Shown one piece after another: positions 1 through 9,900 of a DNA stretch of 64,000 nt. The notes beneath the pieces were generated by a model. It worked only from the letters and a program-made list of their open reading frames with translations, had not been told where the DNA came from and ran no database searches. The DNA lies in NCBI RefSeq assembly GCF_027924565.1, contig NZ_AP027041.1, forward strand, positions 62,001 to 126,000, in the 5' to 3' direction. The position numbers and the translations under genes were made by a program. The DNA is from Lysobacter auxotrophicus (GTDB taxonomy: Bacteria; Pseudomonadota; Gammaproteobacteria; Xanthomonadales; Xanthomonadaceae). Numbering within the stretch: position 1 is the first letter of the stretch; the number at the start of each line of letters is the position of its first letter.

Positions 1-228
1 GCGCTGCTGTATTCGCTCGCATTGCATCGCTGGCTGCGCTTCCGTCTTGGCGATGCGTACGACTACGACACGCACTTCGGCGGCATCCGCTACCTGTTCT
101 GTCGCGGCCTCGATGCCGCGCGCGACGACTCGCCGGGCGTGCATGCGTGGCGGCCTGCGCGCGCGTTGATCGACGGCCTCGACGCGCTGTTCCGCCACGC
201 GACGCACCGCGAGGAGGCGATGGCATGA
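1..228 (+). CDS. recB: RecB (exodeoxyribonuclease V beta), C-terminal end only
   Basis: This is the last ~75 codons of a gene that starts before the window. The tail has the RecB nuclease-domain ending: a Y-D-x-H-F-G-G-I-R-Y-L-F strand, then an R-G segment and a terminal helix with L-I-x-G-L-D-x-L-F. RecB is the helicase-nuclease subunit of RecBCD, which processes double-strand breaks. The TGA stop overlaps the ATG of recD (225-228), so the two are translationally coupled as in typical recBD operons. Confidence 0.85.
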   Translation, partial: ALLYSLALHRWLRFRLGDAYDYDTHFGGIRYLFCRGLDAARDDSPGVHAWRPARALIDGLDALFRHATHREEAMA

Positions 229-2042
229 GCCTGCTCGATGCCTTGCTGCGCCAGGGTGCGTTGCGACCGGTCGATCACGCGCTCGCTCAGAGCCTGCGCC
301 GCCTCGGGCGCGAGGACGGCGATGCGGACGATCGGGTGCTCGTCGCCGCGGCGTTAGCGTCGTCGGCGATCGCGCATGGGCATGCGGGCCTGGATCTATC
401 GCGTCCGGAACTGGTGTGCGATGCGAATGTCGAATGGCCCGACGCGGCGCAATGGCGCGACGCGCTGCAGGCCTCGCGCTGGGTCGCGCTGCCTTCGCGC
501 GACGCCGCCGCCACGCAGGCGCCGCTGGTGCTGGAAGACAACCTGCTTTACCTGCGTCGATACCGCGAGTACGAACGCCGCCTCGCGATGAACCTGCGGC
601 GGATCGCGTCGGCGTCGCCGGCCAAGGGCGATCTGGCGTCGCTGGCACCGCTGTTCGCCGCGCTGTTCCCCGGGGCGCGCGACACGGACCGGCAGGCACG
701 CGCCGCCGCGCTCGCGCTGGTGCGTTCGCTGCTGCTGGTCACCGGCGGCCCGGGAACCGGCAAGACGACCACGATCACGCGCGTGCTGCTGTTGCTTATC
801 GCGCAGGCCGCGCTCGATGGCCGGCCGCCGCCGCGCATCGCGCTCGCCGCGCCGACCGGCCGCGCCGCCGAGCGCATGGCCGAAAGCCTGCGCGCGGCGA
901 TCGCGCGCCTGCGCGACATCGAGGGCATCGAGGCGGCGTGGTGCGATGCACTGCCATCGTCCGCGAGCACGCTGCACCGCCTGCTCGGCACGATTCCCGA
1001 CAGCCCGCGTTTCCGGCACGACGCCGATCATCCGCTGCCGTTCGACGCGGTCGTCGTGGACGAGGCGTCGATGGTCGACCTGCCGCTGATGTGCAAGCTC
1101 GTCGAAGCCGTGCCCGATGGCGCGCGGCTGATCCTGCTCGGCGACCGCGACCAGTTGCCGTCGGTCGAGGCCGGCGACGTGCTCGCCGCCATCACCGACG
1201 CCGCGGGCGAGGGCGACGCGTTGCCGGCGGAACTCGCGCGCATGCTGTCGCCGCTGCTGGGCGCGTTGCCCGAACGCGACGACGAGGGCGTGCTCGCGGG
1301 CCACCGCGTGCAGTTGCAGCGTGGCTACCGGCAGGCGCAATCGCTGGAGCTGGCGCCGCTCGCCGATGCCATGCGCACCGGCGATGCGGAGCGCGCAACG
1401 CAACTGCTGCGCGAGGGGCTTGCGGGCGTGAGGTTCCACGAGGACGTGTCCGATCCGTTGTCGGGTTCGTCGCGCGAGACGTTGCTCGCGCCGTGGCGTG
1501 CCCTGATGTCGCTGACCGATCCCGCGCAGGCGTTGCAGCAGGCGCAGGCGTTGCGACTGCTCACCGCGTTGCGTGAAGGCGCGCAGGGTGCGGCGGCGTT
1601 GAACCAGCGCATCGAGGACGCGCTCGCCGGCGTGCAGCGCGATCCGTACTTCCACGGCCGGCTGTTGCTGGTCACCGAAAACAGCTATCGCCACGGCCTG
1701 TTCAACGGCGACATCGGCGTGGTGCAGCGCGACGCGGCAGGCGTGCCGGTCGCGTGGTTCGCCGGTGCCGATGGCGTGCGCGGCTTCCATCCGGCGTCGC
1801 TACCGGCGCACAGCGGTGCGTTCGCGATGACGGTACACAAGGCGCAGGGTTCGGAGTTCGACACCGTCTGGCTGCTGCTGCCGAAGCAGGATGCGCGGAC
1901 GTTGTCGCGTGAGCTGCTCTATACCGGCGTCACGCGCGCGCGCCGCGAGTTGCATGTGTGCGCGAGCGAGGGCGTGTTGCAGGCGGCGCTGGCGCGGCAC
2001 GCGCAGCGCGTGTCCGGGCTGGCGGCGCGCTTGCGGGCCTAG
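225..2042 (+). CDS. recD: RecD (exodeoxyribonuclease V alpha), 5'-3' helicase
   Basis: 605 residues, within the RecD size range. The start is the ATG overlapping the recB stop (ATGA); an in-frame start further upstream would run deep into recB. Walker A GGPGTGKT lies at residues ~174-181, the Walker B-like DEASMVDL segment at ~280, and the superfamily 1 C-terminal motif VHKAQGSEF plus the YTGVTRAR motif near the end. RecD is the fast 5'-3' motor of RecBCD and confers Chi-regulated nuclease behaviour. GC-rich core codon use, no anomaly seen. Confidence 0.95.
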   Translation: MSLLDALLRQGALRPVDHALAQSLRRLGREDGDADDRVLVAAALASSAIAHGHAGLDLSRPELVCDANVEWPDAAQWRDALQASRWVALPSRDAAATQAPLVLEDNLLYLRRYREYERRLAMNLRRIASASPAKGDLASLAPLFAALFPGARDTDRQARAAALALVRSLLLVTGGPGTGKTTTITRVLLLLIAQAALDGRPPPRIALAAPTGRAAERMAESLRAAIARLRDIEGIEAAWCDALPSSASTLHRLLGTIPDSPRFRHDADHPLPFDAVVVDEASMVDLPLMCKLVEAVPDGARLILLGDRDQLPSVEAGDVLAAITDAAGEGDALPAELARMLSPLLGALPERDDEGVLAGHRVQLQRGYRQAQSLELAPLADAMRTGDAERATQLLREGLAGVRFHEDVSDPLSGSSRETLLAPWRALMSLTDPAQALQQAQALRLLTALREGAQGAAALNQRIEDALAGVQRDPYFHGRLLLVTENSYRHGLFNGDIGVVQRDAAGVPVAWFAGADGVRGFHPASLPAHSGAFAMTVHKAQGSEFDTVWLLLPKQDARTLSRELLYTGVTRARRELHVCASEGVLQAALARHAQRVSGLAARLRA

Positions 2043-2049
2043 TTCGTTT

Positions 2050-2080
2050 GTAGCCCGGGTAAGCGCAGCGCACTCGGGGG
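2050..2080. repeat. REP-like hairpin after recD
   Basis: A cccgggt arm, an aagcgcagcgc loop and an actcggg arm form an imperfect hairpin. From memory, this tgtagcccgggtaagcgcag motif is a common dispersed element in proteobacterial intergenic regions. It lies in the 70-base gap between recD and the convergent gene, so it may also act as a bidirectional transcript end. No T-run follows. Confidence 0.55.
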
Positions 2081-2114
2081 GCGCGTTATTACGGCATCAC
2101 CTGCGTGCGCCCAC

Positions 2115-2885
2115 TCAATCGGCGCTCGCCAACGTCGCGCCCGCGGTCAACGCATCCGGCCCCGTGCCGTCGCCGTGCATGACCAGGTAGCCGCGCGTGA
2201 TCGTCGTATCCGGGTTGAGCGGCGCGCGCATCGCCTTCCACATCGCCTCGGTCTCGACCCACGTCGGCGGGTATTTGTGCGCGGCGACGTCGAGCACCAG
2301 CACGCGGTCGCTGGTTTCGTCGTAGGCGGCGATCGGCGAGATGTGCCCCATCGGCGCCTGCCCGAGTTCGCTGCGCTGGTAGTTCACCAGCAGGTAGTCG
2401 CCTTCGTTGGCGAGGTTGGCGCGCACCGCATCGCGGAATTCGTCGACGCTGGAGGCCGATGCATACGTGACGCTCACCCGCGCGCCGTGCGCGCGCAGCA
2501 GGGCGGCGAAGTCGTCCAGCGACATGCCGATCACGCTCACCTTCAACGGGTGCATGCGCACGCCGGGACTGTCGAACAGTCGCGATTGATCCATCGGCGT
2601 GGGCGTCGTGCGCGCGGCGTTGAGCGTGGTCAGCGCGCTTGCCACGCCGCAGAACGCGCGGCGCGTCTGCGGCACGAAATGCGTCATCAGCGAATCGAAA
2701 TCCGCGGTGGCTTCGGCACGCGCGAGCAGCTTCTGGCCCGCGGCCGAATCCAGCGCGATCAGGTGCGTCGGCATCGGTTGCGGTTGCGCGGCGGGCATGC
2801 GCAGGTATTTGTTCCAGGCCGCGCCGCCGGCGATCGCGAAGGCGAGTGCGGCGGTGGCGGCCAGTCCGGCGAGGATGCGTTTCAT
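2115..2885 (-). CDS. Phytochelatin synthase-like papain-fold protein, exported
   Basis: 256 residues. The N-terminus is a signal peptide or anchor (M-K-R followed by an Ala-rich hydrophobic run to ~residue 22). The body matches the catalytic domain of phytochelatin synthases: Cys79 in the R-A-F-C-G-V-A-S motif, His181 in M-G-H-I-S-P and Asp199 in V-L-V-L-D-V form the expected Cys-His-Asp triad. Eukaryotic enzymes transfer gamma-Glu-Cys to glutathione. Short prokaryotic homologues lacking the C-terminal Cys-rich domain, as here, mainly hydrolyse the glycine from glutathione. Periplasmic location is inferred. Single gene, convergent with recD, downstream of the lysR terminator. Confidence 0.8.
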   Translation of the reverse strand: MKRILAGLAATAALAFAIAGGAAWNKYLRMPAAQPQPMPTHLIALDSAAGQKLLARAEATADFDSLMTHFVPQTRRAFCGVASALTTLNAARTTPTPMDQSRLFDSPGVRMHPLKVSVIGMSLDDFAALLRAHGARVSVTYASASSVDEFRDAVRANLANEGDYLLVNYQRSELGQAPMGHISPIAAYDETSDRVLVLDVAAHKYPPTWVETEAMWKAMRAPLNPDTTITRGYLVMHGDGTGPDALTAGATLASAD

Positions 2886-3006
2886 GGCGGCTCTTCGATG
2901 GCGGACGCGTTCCGCGCGTCGGCGACGCCATCTCCGTGGCCCACGCAGCAAAGCGCTGCCGCTATGAAGTCGTGGTGAAGTCGCTGAACGTGCGGCGCGA
3001 AGGCGA

Positions 3007-3032
3007 AAACGGCACGCCTGCGCGTGCCGTTT
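3007..3032 (-). terminator. Rho-independent terminator of the LysR gene
   Basis: An 11-bp perfect stem (aaacggcacgc / gcgtgccgttt) with a 4-base loop lies about 50 bases past the LysR stop. On the minus strand it runs into TTTTCG. It isolates the regulator from the phytochelatin synthase-like gene downstream. Confidence 0.7.
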
Positions 3033-3084
3033 CCTTCCCATCGTTCCCCATAAACGGCGCGACATGCGCACCGCCCTGGCGCGA

Positions 3085-4170
3085 TTACATCGCCGGGTCG
3101 TCGCCTTCGTGCGCGCTTGCAGCGACGGGCTCCTCGACCTTCGCCTTGCGCTTGGCCTTCGCCTCCGGCTGCTTGGCGACCTTCGCCAGCTCGGCGCTGA
3201 TCGCGTCCGCCGCGGCCTGTTCGGCCGCCTTGTAGCGCGCGCGCACGTTCGGGCAGAGCACCTGCATGTAGTCGGCATCGAAGTTCAGGCGTTCGACCAG
3301 GAAATCGACGAACGCGCGCACCTTCGGCGACTGCACGCGGCCGCGCGGGAACACGGCGTTGAACTCGTAATCCGGGCCGGTCCAGCCGGCGAGCACACGC
3401 TGCACGTAGCCCTGTTCGGCATACGCCTTCACGGTGACGTCGGCGGCGAGCATCAGGCCTTCGCCGCACAGCAGCGCGCCGCACAGCGGGCCGGGATCGT
3501 TCGCCACCAGCACCGGATCGACGCGGTAATCGACCGTGCGCGTCCCGTCGCTCAGCGGCCAGAAGAACTGGCCGTTACGTCGCGCCTTGGACGGCGCGAC
3601 GGTGCGGTGGTGCACCAGGTCGTCCGGATGCAGCGGTTCGCCGTGCCGCGCGATGTAGCCCGGGCTCGCGTAGACCTGCGTGCGGAACGTCGCGAGCTTG
3701 CGCGCGATGAGGTTGGAATCGGGCAGGCTGCCCACGCGCAGGGCGACGTCGAGTTCCTTGTCGATGATGTCGACCTGCTCGTTGGTCAGCACCATTTCCA
3801 CGCGCACTTCGGGATGGCGCGCGTGGAACTCGCCCAGCAGCGGCGCGATCCACGTGATGCCGACCGAGTACGGCGCGGTGAAGCGCAGCCAGCCGCGCGG
3901 GCCGCCCTGCAGCTGGCCGACGGCGCTTTCGGCTTCGTCGAGTTCGCGCGAGATGCGCTGGCAATGTTCGAAGTAGATGTTGCCCGCCTCGGTCAGGCCG
4001 AGCTTGCGGGTCGTGCGGTGCAACAGCTGCGCACCGAGGCGGGTTTCCAGTTCCTGCACCTTGCGGCTGACCGTGGTCTTGGGCAGCTGCAGGGCGCGGG
4101 CGGCGGAGATGAAACTTCCGTGCTCGACCACCTTGACGAAGATCAGGGTGTCGTTGAGATCGCGGGCCAT
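3085..4170 (-). CDS. LysR-family transcriptional regulator with C-terminal Lys/Ala-rich tail
   Basis: 361 residues from the ATG giving M-A-R-D-L-N-D-T-L. An N-terminal winged HTH (residues ~1-60, with the typical S-A-A-R-A-L-Q-L-P-K-T-T-V-S-R-K helix) is followed by a substrate-binding domain to ~residue 295. The last ~60 residues are an extra tail rich in Ala, Lys and Glu, longer than usual for the family. It faces the DUF2798/SDR/efflux cluster across a 160-base gap holding an inverted repeat, so it probably controls that operon, as MexT controls mexEF-oprN. The inducer is unknown. Confidence 0.9.
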   Translation of the reverse strand: MARDLNDTLIFVKVVEHGSFISAARALQLPKTTVSRKVQELETRLGAQLLHRTTRKLGLTEAGNIYFEHCQRISRELDEAESAVGQLQGGPRGWLRFTAPYSVGITWIAPLLGEFHARHPEVRVEMVLTNEQVDIIDKELDVALRVGSLPDSNLIARKLATFRTQVYASPGYIARHGEPLHPDDLVHHRTVAPSKARRNGQFFWPLSDGTRTVDYRVDPVLVANDPGPLCGALLCGEGLMLAADVTVKAYAEQGYVQRVLAGWTGPDYEFNAVFPRGRVQSPKVRAFVDFLVERLNFDADYMQVLCPNVRARYKAAEQAAADAISAELAKVAKQPEAKAKRKAKVEEPVAASAHEGDDPAM

Positions 4171-4253
4171 GTGGGGGTTCCTTGCGCGCGGCGGGGAAGG
4201 GGAGAGACAAGCCGGGCAAACCGTCCGGCTGCTTTTGGACCGATGACGGGACA

Positions 4254-4278
4254 ATTATTCCCTCCAAATCGGACTAAT
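4254..4278. promoter_or_regulatory. Candidate LysR operator
   Basis: An inverted repeat, attattcc - 9 bases - ggactaat, with one mismatch, sits between the divergent LysR gene and the DUF2798 gene. Placement and symmetry fit a LysR-type box, and the short TA-rich arms stand out from the GC-rich surroundings. It was assigned by position and symmetry only. Confidence 0.5.
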
Positions 4279-4332
4279 CAAGTGCCAATTGGGCGCCTAA
4301 CCTTTGCGGCAACTTCCCCCGGTCCCGCCGCC

Positions 4333-4614
4333 ATGCTGACGCCCCGCCAAGCCCGATACGCCTTCCTGCCGGCCATGCTGGTGGCGATGGTGGTCCTGAT
4401 CGGCGTCGCGCTGGTCGTGCTCCAGCAAGGCCTCGCGGCCGGTCCGGACGAGTTCTGGATGCTCGCCTGGGTGCTCGCCTTCGTGCTGGCCCTGCCCGGC
4501 GCGATGCTGCTCCTTCCGGTGGTCGGTGCGGTGCTTCGTGCGGCTACCCGGCACGAGACCGTCCCGCTGGCGGGAGGAAAAATCCCGAATCCGGGACAGT
4601 GGGGTCGCCGGTGA
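4333..4614 (+). CDS. DUF2798-type small membrane protein
   Basis: 93 residues with two hydrophobic helices (about 12-32 and 46-75) and the R-x-A-R-Y-A-F-L-P-A-M-L start typical of DUF2798 proteins. Function unknown. It is the first gene of the cluster opposite the LysR regulator, and its TGA overlaps the GTG of the next gene (GTGA), so it is co-translated with it. Confidence 0.75.
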   Translation: MLTPRQARYAFLPAMLVAMVVLIGVALVVLQQGLAAGPDEFWMLAWVLAFVLALPGAMLLLPVVGAVLRAATRHETVPLAGGKIPNPGQWGRR

Positions 4615-5639
4615 ACGCCACCGCGTCCCGTCCTTCGGCCCAGAACGCCGGGCAAAACCGCCGGATCGCCCGCGCCGCCGTGGTGGTGCTGGGCGCCACC
4701 GGCGGGGTCGGCCGCGGCGTCGTGGAGGCCGCGCTGGCCAGCGGCCGGCCGGTGATCGCGGTCGCCCGCGACAAGTCCGGCCTGCAGTGCCTGCGCGGGC
4801 AGTTCCCCGAGGCCGACCTGAGCATCGTGCCCGGCTCGGTCAGCAGCGACGGCGACGGCGAGCGCCTGGCGCGCACGCTGCGCAAGCTCGGCCGGCCGAT
4901 CGATGGCGTCGTGGCCGCGGTCTGCGGCAGCGCCTCGCGCGGTCGCCTGCTCGACCATCCCGCCGCGTTCCTGCGCCAGACGCTGGACGACGACCTGCTT
5001 CCCCACCTGGCCGCGGCGCGCCACCTGCTGCCGCTGCTGTCGCAGGCCGGCCGCACCGGCACCTACGTGCTGATCGGCGGTCCGGGCGCGGATCGCCCAT
5101 GGGCCGGCTACGGCCACCGTTCGATCGCCACCGCCGCGCTGCGCATGCTCGCGCGCGTGCTGCACGAGGAAGCCCGCACGCTCGGCGTCCGCGTGCAGTT
5201 GCTGGCGATCGACAGCCCGGTGTGCACCGATCTCAACCGCGCGCACGCGTGCGAACAGTGGCCCAGCGCGCTCGCCGTCGGGCAGCGTGCGCTGGCGCTG
5301 ATCAACGCGCTGAGCGAGACCGGCGACGGCACGCAGCCGGCCGACGCGGTCGTGCCGTATTCCAAAGTGAGCTTCTGGCCGGCGCCAGCCGACGATTTCG
5401 CGCGCGATGTCACGGCCGATGTCGATTGGCCGTCCCCTGCTTCGACGATTCAACAGGACCGAGGCCACGACGACGCGCCGGCATGCGGCCCGGCGAAGGC
5501 GCAGGCGATGCAGGACGCGCCTGGGGTCGGACTACTGCCATCACGTTGTCTACAGGACGCGCGCACGCTGCTCCGGAACCTGATCGCTCCGCATCACAAC
5601 GCAACACATAACAACAACAACCAGGAAGACTCGCCATGA
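4611..5639 (+). CDS. SDR-fold protein with degenerate active site
   Basis: About 342 residues from the GTG coupled to the previous stop; another GTG 12 bases upstream is possible. A Rossmann nucleotide-binding motif GATGGVGRG lies near residue 30. The expected Y-x-x-x-K catalytic pair is Y-G-H-R-S: the Tyr is present but the Lys is replaced by Ser. Oxidoreductase activity is therefore doubtful, and a nucleotide-sensing or structural role is possible. The C-terminal ~70 residues are low complexity and Asn-rich. Its TGA overlaps the ATG of the efflux adaptor. Confidence 0.75.
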   Translation: MNATASRPSAQNAGQNRRIARAAVVVLGATGGVGRGVVEAALASGRPVIAVARDKSGLQCLRGQFPEADLSIVPGSVSSDGDGERLARTLRKLGRPIDGVVAAVCGSASRGRLLDHPAAFLRQTLDDDLLPHLAAARHLLPLLSQAGRTGTYVLIGGPGADRPWAGYGHRSIATAALRMLARVLHEEARTLGVRVQLLAIDSPVCTDLNRAHACEQWPSALAVGQRALALINALSETGDGTQPADAVVPYSKVSFWPAPADDFARDVTADVDWPSPASTIQQDRGHDDAPACGPAKAQAMQDAPGVGLLPSRCLQDARTLLRNLIAPHHNATHNNNNQEDSP

Positions 5640-6829
5640 CCCCACGCAAAGCACTCGCCCGGTCCGGAACCGGGATACCCACCCTCGCACTGGCGACCAG
5701 CCTGCTCGTCGCCGCCATCGCCACGGCGTGCAGCAGCCAGGCCGAGCCGGGCGCGGGCATGCCGCCGCCGCCGGAAGTCAGCGTCGCGCAGGTGCTCAAC
5801 AAGGACGTCAGCCGCTGGGACGAATTCACCGGCCGCGTCACCGCCATCGAAACGGTCGAACTGCGCCCACGCGTGTCCGGCTACGTGCAGCAGGTCGCCT
5901 ACCAGGAAGGCCAGGAAGTGAAGAAGGGCGACCTGCTCTTCGTCGTCGACCCGCGCCCGTACAAGGCGCGCCTGGCCCAGGCCGAAGCCGACCTCGAACG
6001 CGCCCGCGCCGAAGCCCGCCTCGCGCAGATGCAGGACAAGCGCGCGCAGACGCTGGTCGAAGCCAAGGCGATCTCGCGCGAGGAGTTCGAGACGCGTCGC
6101 GCCGCGAGCACGCAGGGCAATGCCGCCGTGCGCGCCGCCGAGGCCGCGCTCGACAACGCCCGCCTCGACCTGCAGTTCACTTCCGTGCGCTCGCCGATCA
6201 ACGGCCGCGCCGGTCGCGCGCTGGTGACCGAGGGCAACCTCGCCACCGCCGACTCGACGCTGCTGACCACCGTCGTCTCGCAGGATCCGATCTACGTGTA
6301 CTTCGAATCCGACGAGCAGAGCTTCCTGCGTTACCAGGAGCTGGCCCGCAAGGGCGAGCGCGCCGAGACGAAGAACCCGGTGCGCGTCGGCCTGGCCAGC
6401 GAGCAGGGCTACCCGCACGAGGGCACGGTGGACTTCGTCGACAACCAGGTCGATCCGAGCACCGGCACCATCCGCGCGCGCGCCGTGCTGCGCAACCCGG
6501 ACCGCATCTTCACCCCGGGCCTGTACGCACGCGTGCAGTTGCAGGGCAGCGGCCAGTTCAAGGCGATGCTCATCGACGACAAGGCCGTGCTCACCGACCA
6601 GGACCGCAAGTACGTCTACGTGCTGGGCGAGAAGAACGCCGCCACGCGCAAGGACGTGAAGCTCGGGCCGGTGATCGACGGGCTGCGTGTCGTGCAGTCG
6701 GGCCTGGCGCCGACGGACAAGGTGATCGTCCACGGCGTGCAGAAGGTGTTCTTCCCCGGGATGCCGGTGCAGCCGAAGGTCATCGCGATGGGCGCCCCGG
6801 CGCCGCAGCCGCAGGTGGCGATGAAGTAA
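5636..6829 (+). CDS. RND efflux periplasmic adaptor lipoprotein (MexE/AcrA type)
   Basis: 397 residues. The N-terminal signal ends in a lipobox-like A-T-A-C with lipidation at about Cys32. Membrane-fusion architecture: barrel-sandwich segment V-S-G-Y-V-Q-Q-V-A-Y-Q-E-G, a long alpha hairpin (~100-160), a second lipoyl half with S-P-I-N-G-R-A-G-R, and a beta-barrel region with V-D-N-Q-V-D-P-S-T-G-T-I-R. It links the inner-membrane pump to the outer-membrane channel. Its start overlaps the SDR stop, and the pump gene follows 134 bases on after a hairpin. Confidence 0.92.
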   Translation: MTPRKALARSGTGIPTLALATSLLVAAIATACSSQAEPGAGMPPPPEVSVAQVLNKDVSRWDEFTGRVTAIETVELRPRVSGYVQQVAYQEGQEVKKGDLLFVVDPRPYKARLAQAEADLERARAEARLAQMQDKRAQTLVEAKAISREEFETRRAASTQGNAAVRAAEAALDNARLDLQFTSVRSPINGRAGRALVTEGNLATADSTLLTTVVSQDPIYVYFESDEQSFLRYQELARKGERAETKNPVRVGLASEQGYPHEGTVDFVDNQVDPSTGTIRARAVLRNPDRIFTPGLYARVQLQGSGQFKAMLIDDKAVLTDQDRKYVYVLGEKNAATRKDVKLGPVIDGLRVVQSGLAPTDKVIVHGVQKVFFPGMPVQPKVIAMGAPAPQPQVAMK

Positions 6830-6852
6830 CGGCGTGAGCTGACGCAAGAAAG

Positions 6853-6876
6853 CTCCTCCCCGCGAAAGGGGAGGAG
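6853..6876 (+). promoter_or_regulatory. Strong hairpin between adaptor and pump genes
   Basis: A perfect 9-bp stem (ctcctcccc / ggggaggag) with a gcgaaa loop, 23 bases after the adaptor stop. No T-run follows, so it is unlikely to be a full terminator. In an operon it could stabilise the upstream mRNA segment or set adaptor-to-pump expression ratio (inference). Confidence 0.5.
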
Positions 6877-6963
6877 TCCGAAGCAGAAACACCGACTCAG
6901 GCGATGCGCGTAACCGCATCGCCCAGGACCGTTGCGGCCTCGCGCCGCACAAGGAACCTTTCC

Positions 6964-9900
6964 ATGGACTTTTCAAAGTTCTTCATCGACCGGCCGATCT
7001 TCGCCGCGGTGCTGTCGATCGTGATCTTCGCCGCCGGCCTGATCTCGATCCCGCTGCTGCCGATCGGCGAATACCCCGAAGTCGTGCCGCCTTCGGTGGT
7101 GGTGCGCACCGTGTACCCGGGCGCCAACCCGAAGGTCATCGCCGAAACCGTCGCCACGCCGCTGGAGGAATCCATCCGCGGCGTGGAAGGCCTGATGTAC
7201 GTCAAGTCGGTCGCCAGCTCCGACGGCGTGCTGCAGATCACCGTGACCTTCCGTCCGGAAGTGAACGCCGACGAGGCCACCGTGCGCGTGCAGAACCGCG
7301 TCAGCCAGGCGCTGGCGCGACTGCCCGAGGACGTGCGCCGCCAGGGCGTGACGACGCAGAAGCAGTCGCCGGTCTTCCTGATGGTCGTGCACCTGACCTC
7401 GCCCAGCGGCAAGTACGACACGCTGTACCTGCGCAACTACCTGCGACTGCACATCAAGGACCAGCTGGCCAGCATCCCCGGCGTCGGCGAAGCGCAGCCC
7501 TTCGGTGGCGGCGACTACGCGATGCGCCTGTGGCTGGATCCGGACAAGGTCGCCTCGCGCGGCATGACCGCCAGCGACGTCCTGCGCGCCGTGCGCGAGC
7601 AGAACATCCAGGTCTCCGCCGGCCAGCTCGGCGCCGAACCGATGCCCAACGGCTCGCAGTTCCTCACGCCGATCAACGCGCGTGGCCGCCTGGAAACGCC
7701 GGAAGAGTTCGGCAACATCGTGCTCAAGGGCGGTGAGGGCGGCGAAGTGGTGCGCCTGTCGGACGTCGCGCGCATCGAGCTCGCCGCCGGCGACTACACC
7801 ATGCGTGCGCGCCTGGACGGCCAGAACGCCGCGGCCATCGGCATCTTCCAGGCGCCGGGCGCGAACGCGTTGCAGATCCGCGACGAGGTCATCCGCCGCA
7901 TGGACGAGGCGTCCAAGCGCTTCCCGCCGGGCATCGAGTACAAGTCGATCTACGACACCACGATCTTCGTGCGCGACTCGATCAAGTCCGTGGTGACCAC
8001 GCTGCTGGAAGCCACGCTGCTGGTGGTGCTGGTGGTGATCCTGTTCCTGCAGACCTGGCGCGCGTCGATCATCCCGCTGATCGCGGTGCCGGTGTCGGTG
8101 GTGGGCACGTTCGCCGCGCTGTACCTGCTCGGGTTCTCGATCAACACGCTGACGTTGTTCGGGCTGGTGCTCGCCATCGGCATCGTGGTGGACGACGCGA
8201 TCGTCGTGGTCGAAAACGTCGAGCGCCACATCGAGGACGGCCATTCGCCGCTGGAAGCGGCGCACATGGCGATGCGCGAAGTGTCCGGCCCGATCATCGC
8301 GATCGCGCTGGTGCTGTGCGCGGTGTTCGTGCCGATGGCGTTCCTGTCGGGCGTGACGGGCCAGTTCTACAAGCAGTTCGCGGTGACCATCGCCATCTCG
8401 ACGGTGATCTCGGCGATCAACTCGCTGACCCTGTCGCCGGCGCTGGCCGCGCGACTGCTCAAGCCGCACGGCGCGCCGAAGGATTGGCTCAGCCGTGGCA
8501 TCGAACGCGGCTTCGGCTGGATCTTCCGTCCGTTCAACCGCTTCTTCGGCACGGCCGCGGAGCGTTACCAGAACAGCGTCGGCAAGGTGCTGGGCCGTCG
8601 CGGCGCGGTGTTCGCCGTGTACGCGGGCCTGCTGCTCGCCACGGGCCTGATGTTCCAGCTCGTGCCGCGCGGCTTCGTGCCGGTGCAGGACAAGAGCTAC
8701 CTCATCGCCGGCATCAAGATGCCGGAAGGCTCCTCGATCGAGCGCACGGACGCGGCGCTGAAGAAGATCGGCGAGATCGCGATGGCCATCGACGGCGTGC
8801 AGAACGACGTCGCGTTCCCGGGCCTGAACCCGCTGCAGTTCAGCAACACGCCCAACTACGGCGTCACCTTCATCAACCTCAAGCCCTTCGGCCAGCGCAC
8901 GCGCAGCGCCGAGGAAATCAACGCCGAACTCAGCCAGAAGATCTCCGCGATCCAGGAAGGTTTCGCCTTCTCGCTGCAGCCGCCGCCGATCCAGGGCCTG
9001 GGCAACGGTTCGGGTTACTCGCTCTACATCGAGGACCGCGGCAACCTGGGCTACGGCGCGCTGCAGAGCGCCGTGCAGGCCTTCCAGGGCGCCGGTTCGC
9101 AGACGCCGGGGCTGGGCTTCCCGAACTCGAGCTACCAGGCCAACGTGCCGCAGCTCGACGCCGAGGTCGACCGCGTGAAGGCCAAGGCCCAGGGCGTGCC
9201 GCTGACGGAGCTGTTCGACACGCTGCAGACCTACCTGGGCTCGGCGTACGTCAACGACTTCAACATGTTCGGCCGCACGTGGCAGGTGGTGGCGCAGGCC
9301 GACGGCCCGTTCCGCGACAGCGTCGAGGACATCGCGAACCTGCGCACGCGCAACGATCGCGGCGAGATGGTGCCGATCGGTTCGATGGTGAAGGTCACCG
9401 AAACCTTCGGCCCCGATCCGGTGATCCGCTACAACGGCTATCCGGCGGCGGACATCCTGGGCGAAGCCGACGTGAACCAGCTGTCCTCCGCGCAGGCGAT
9501 GGTGAAGCTGGAAGAACTGGCGAAGAACGTGCTGCCCAACGGCATGGACATCGAGTGGACGGACCTGAGCTACCAGCAGGCCACGCAGGGCAAGGCGGCG
9601 CTGATCGTCTTCCCGCTGGCCGTGCTGCTCGCCTTCCTCGTGCTCGCGGCGCTGTACGAAAGCTGGACGCTGCCGCTGGCGGTGATCCTGATCGTGCCGA
9701 TGTGCATGCTCTCCGCGCTGCTCGGCGTGTACCTGACCGGCGACAACAACGTCTTCGTGCAGGTAGGCCTGGTGGTGCTGATGGGCCTGGCGTGCAAGAA
9801 CGCGATCCTGATCGTCGAGTTCGCCCGCGAGCTGGAAATGCAGGGTAAGGGCATCGTCGAAGCCGCGCTGGAAGCCTGCCGCCTGCGCCTGCGCCCGATC

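Noticed and set aside
396-1790. Long minus-strand open frame opposite recD
   Set aside because: It is an antisense shadow created by high GC; Arg/Gln/His-rich composition and no motif, while recD on the other strand is certain.
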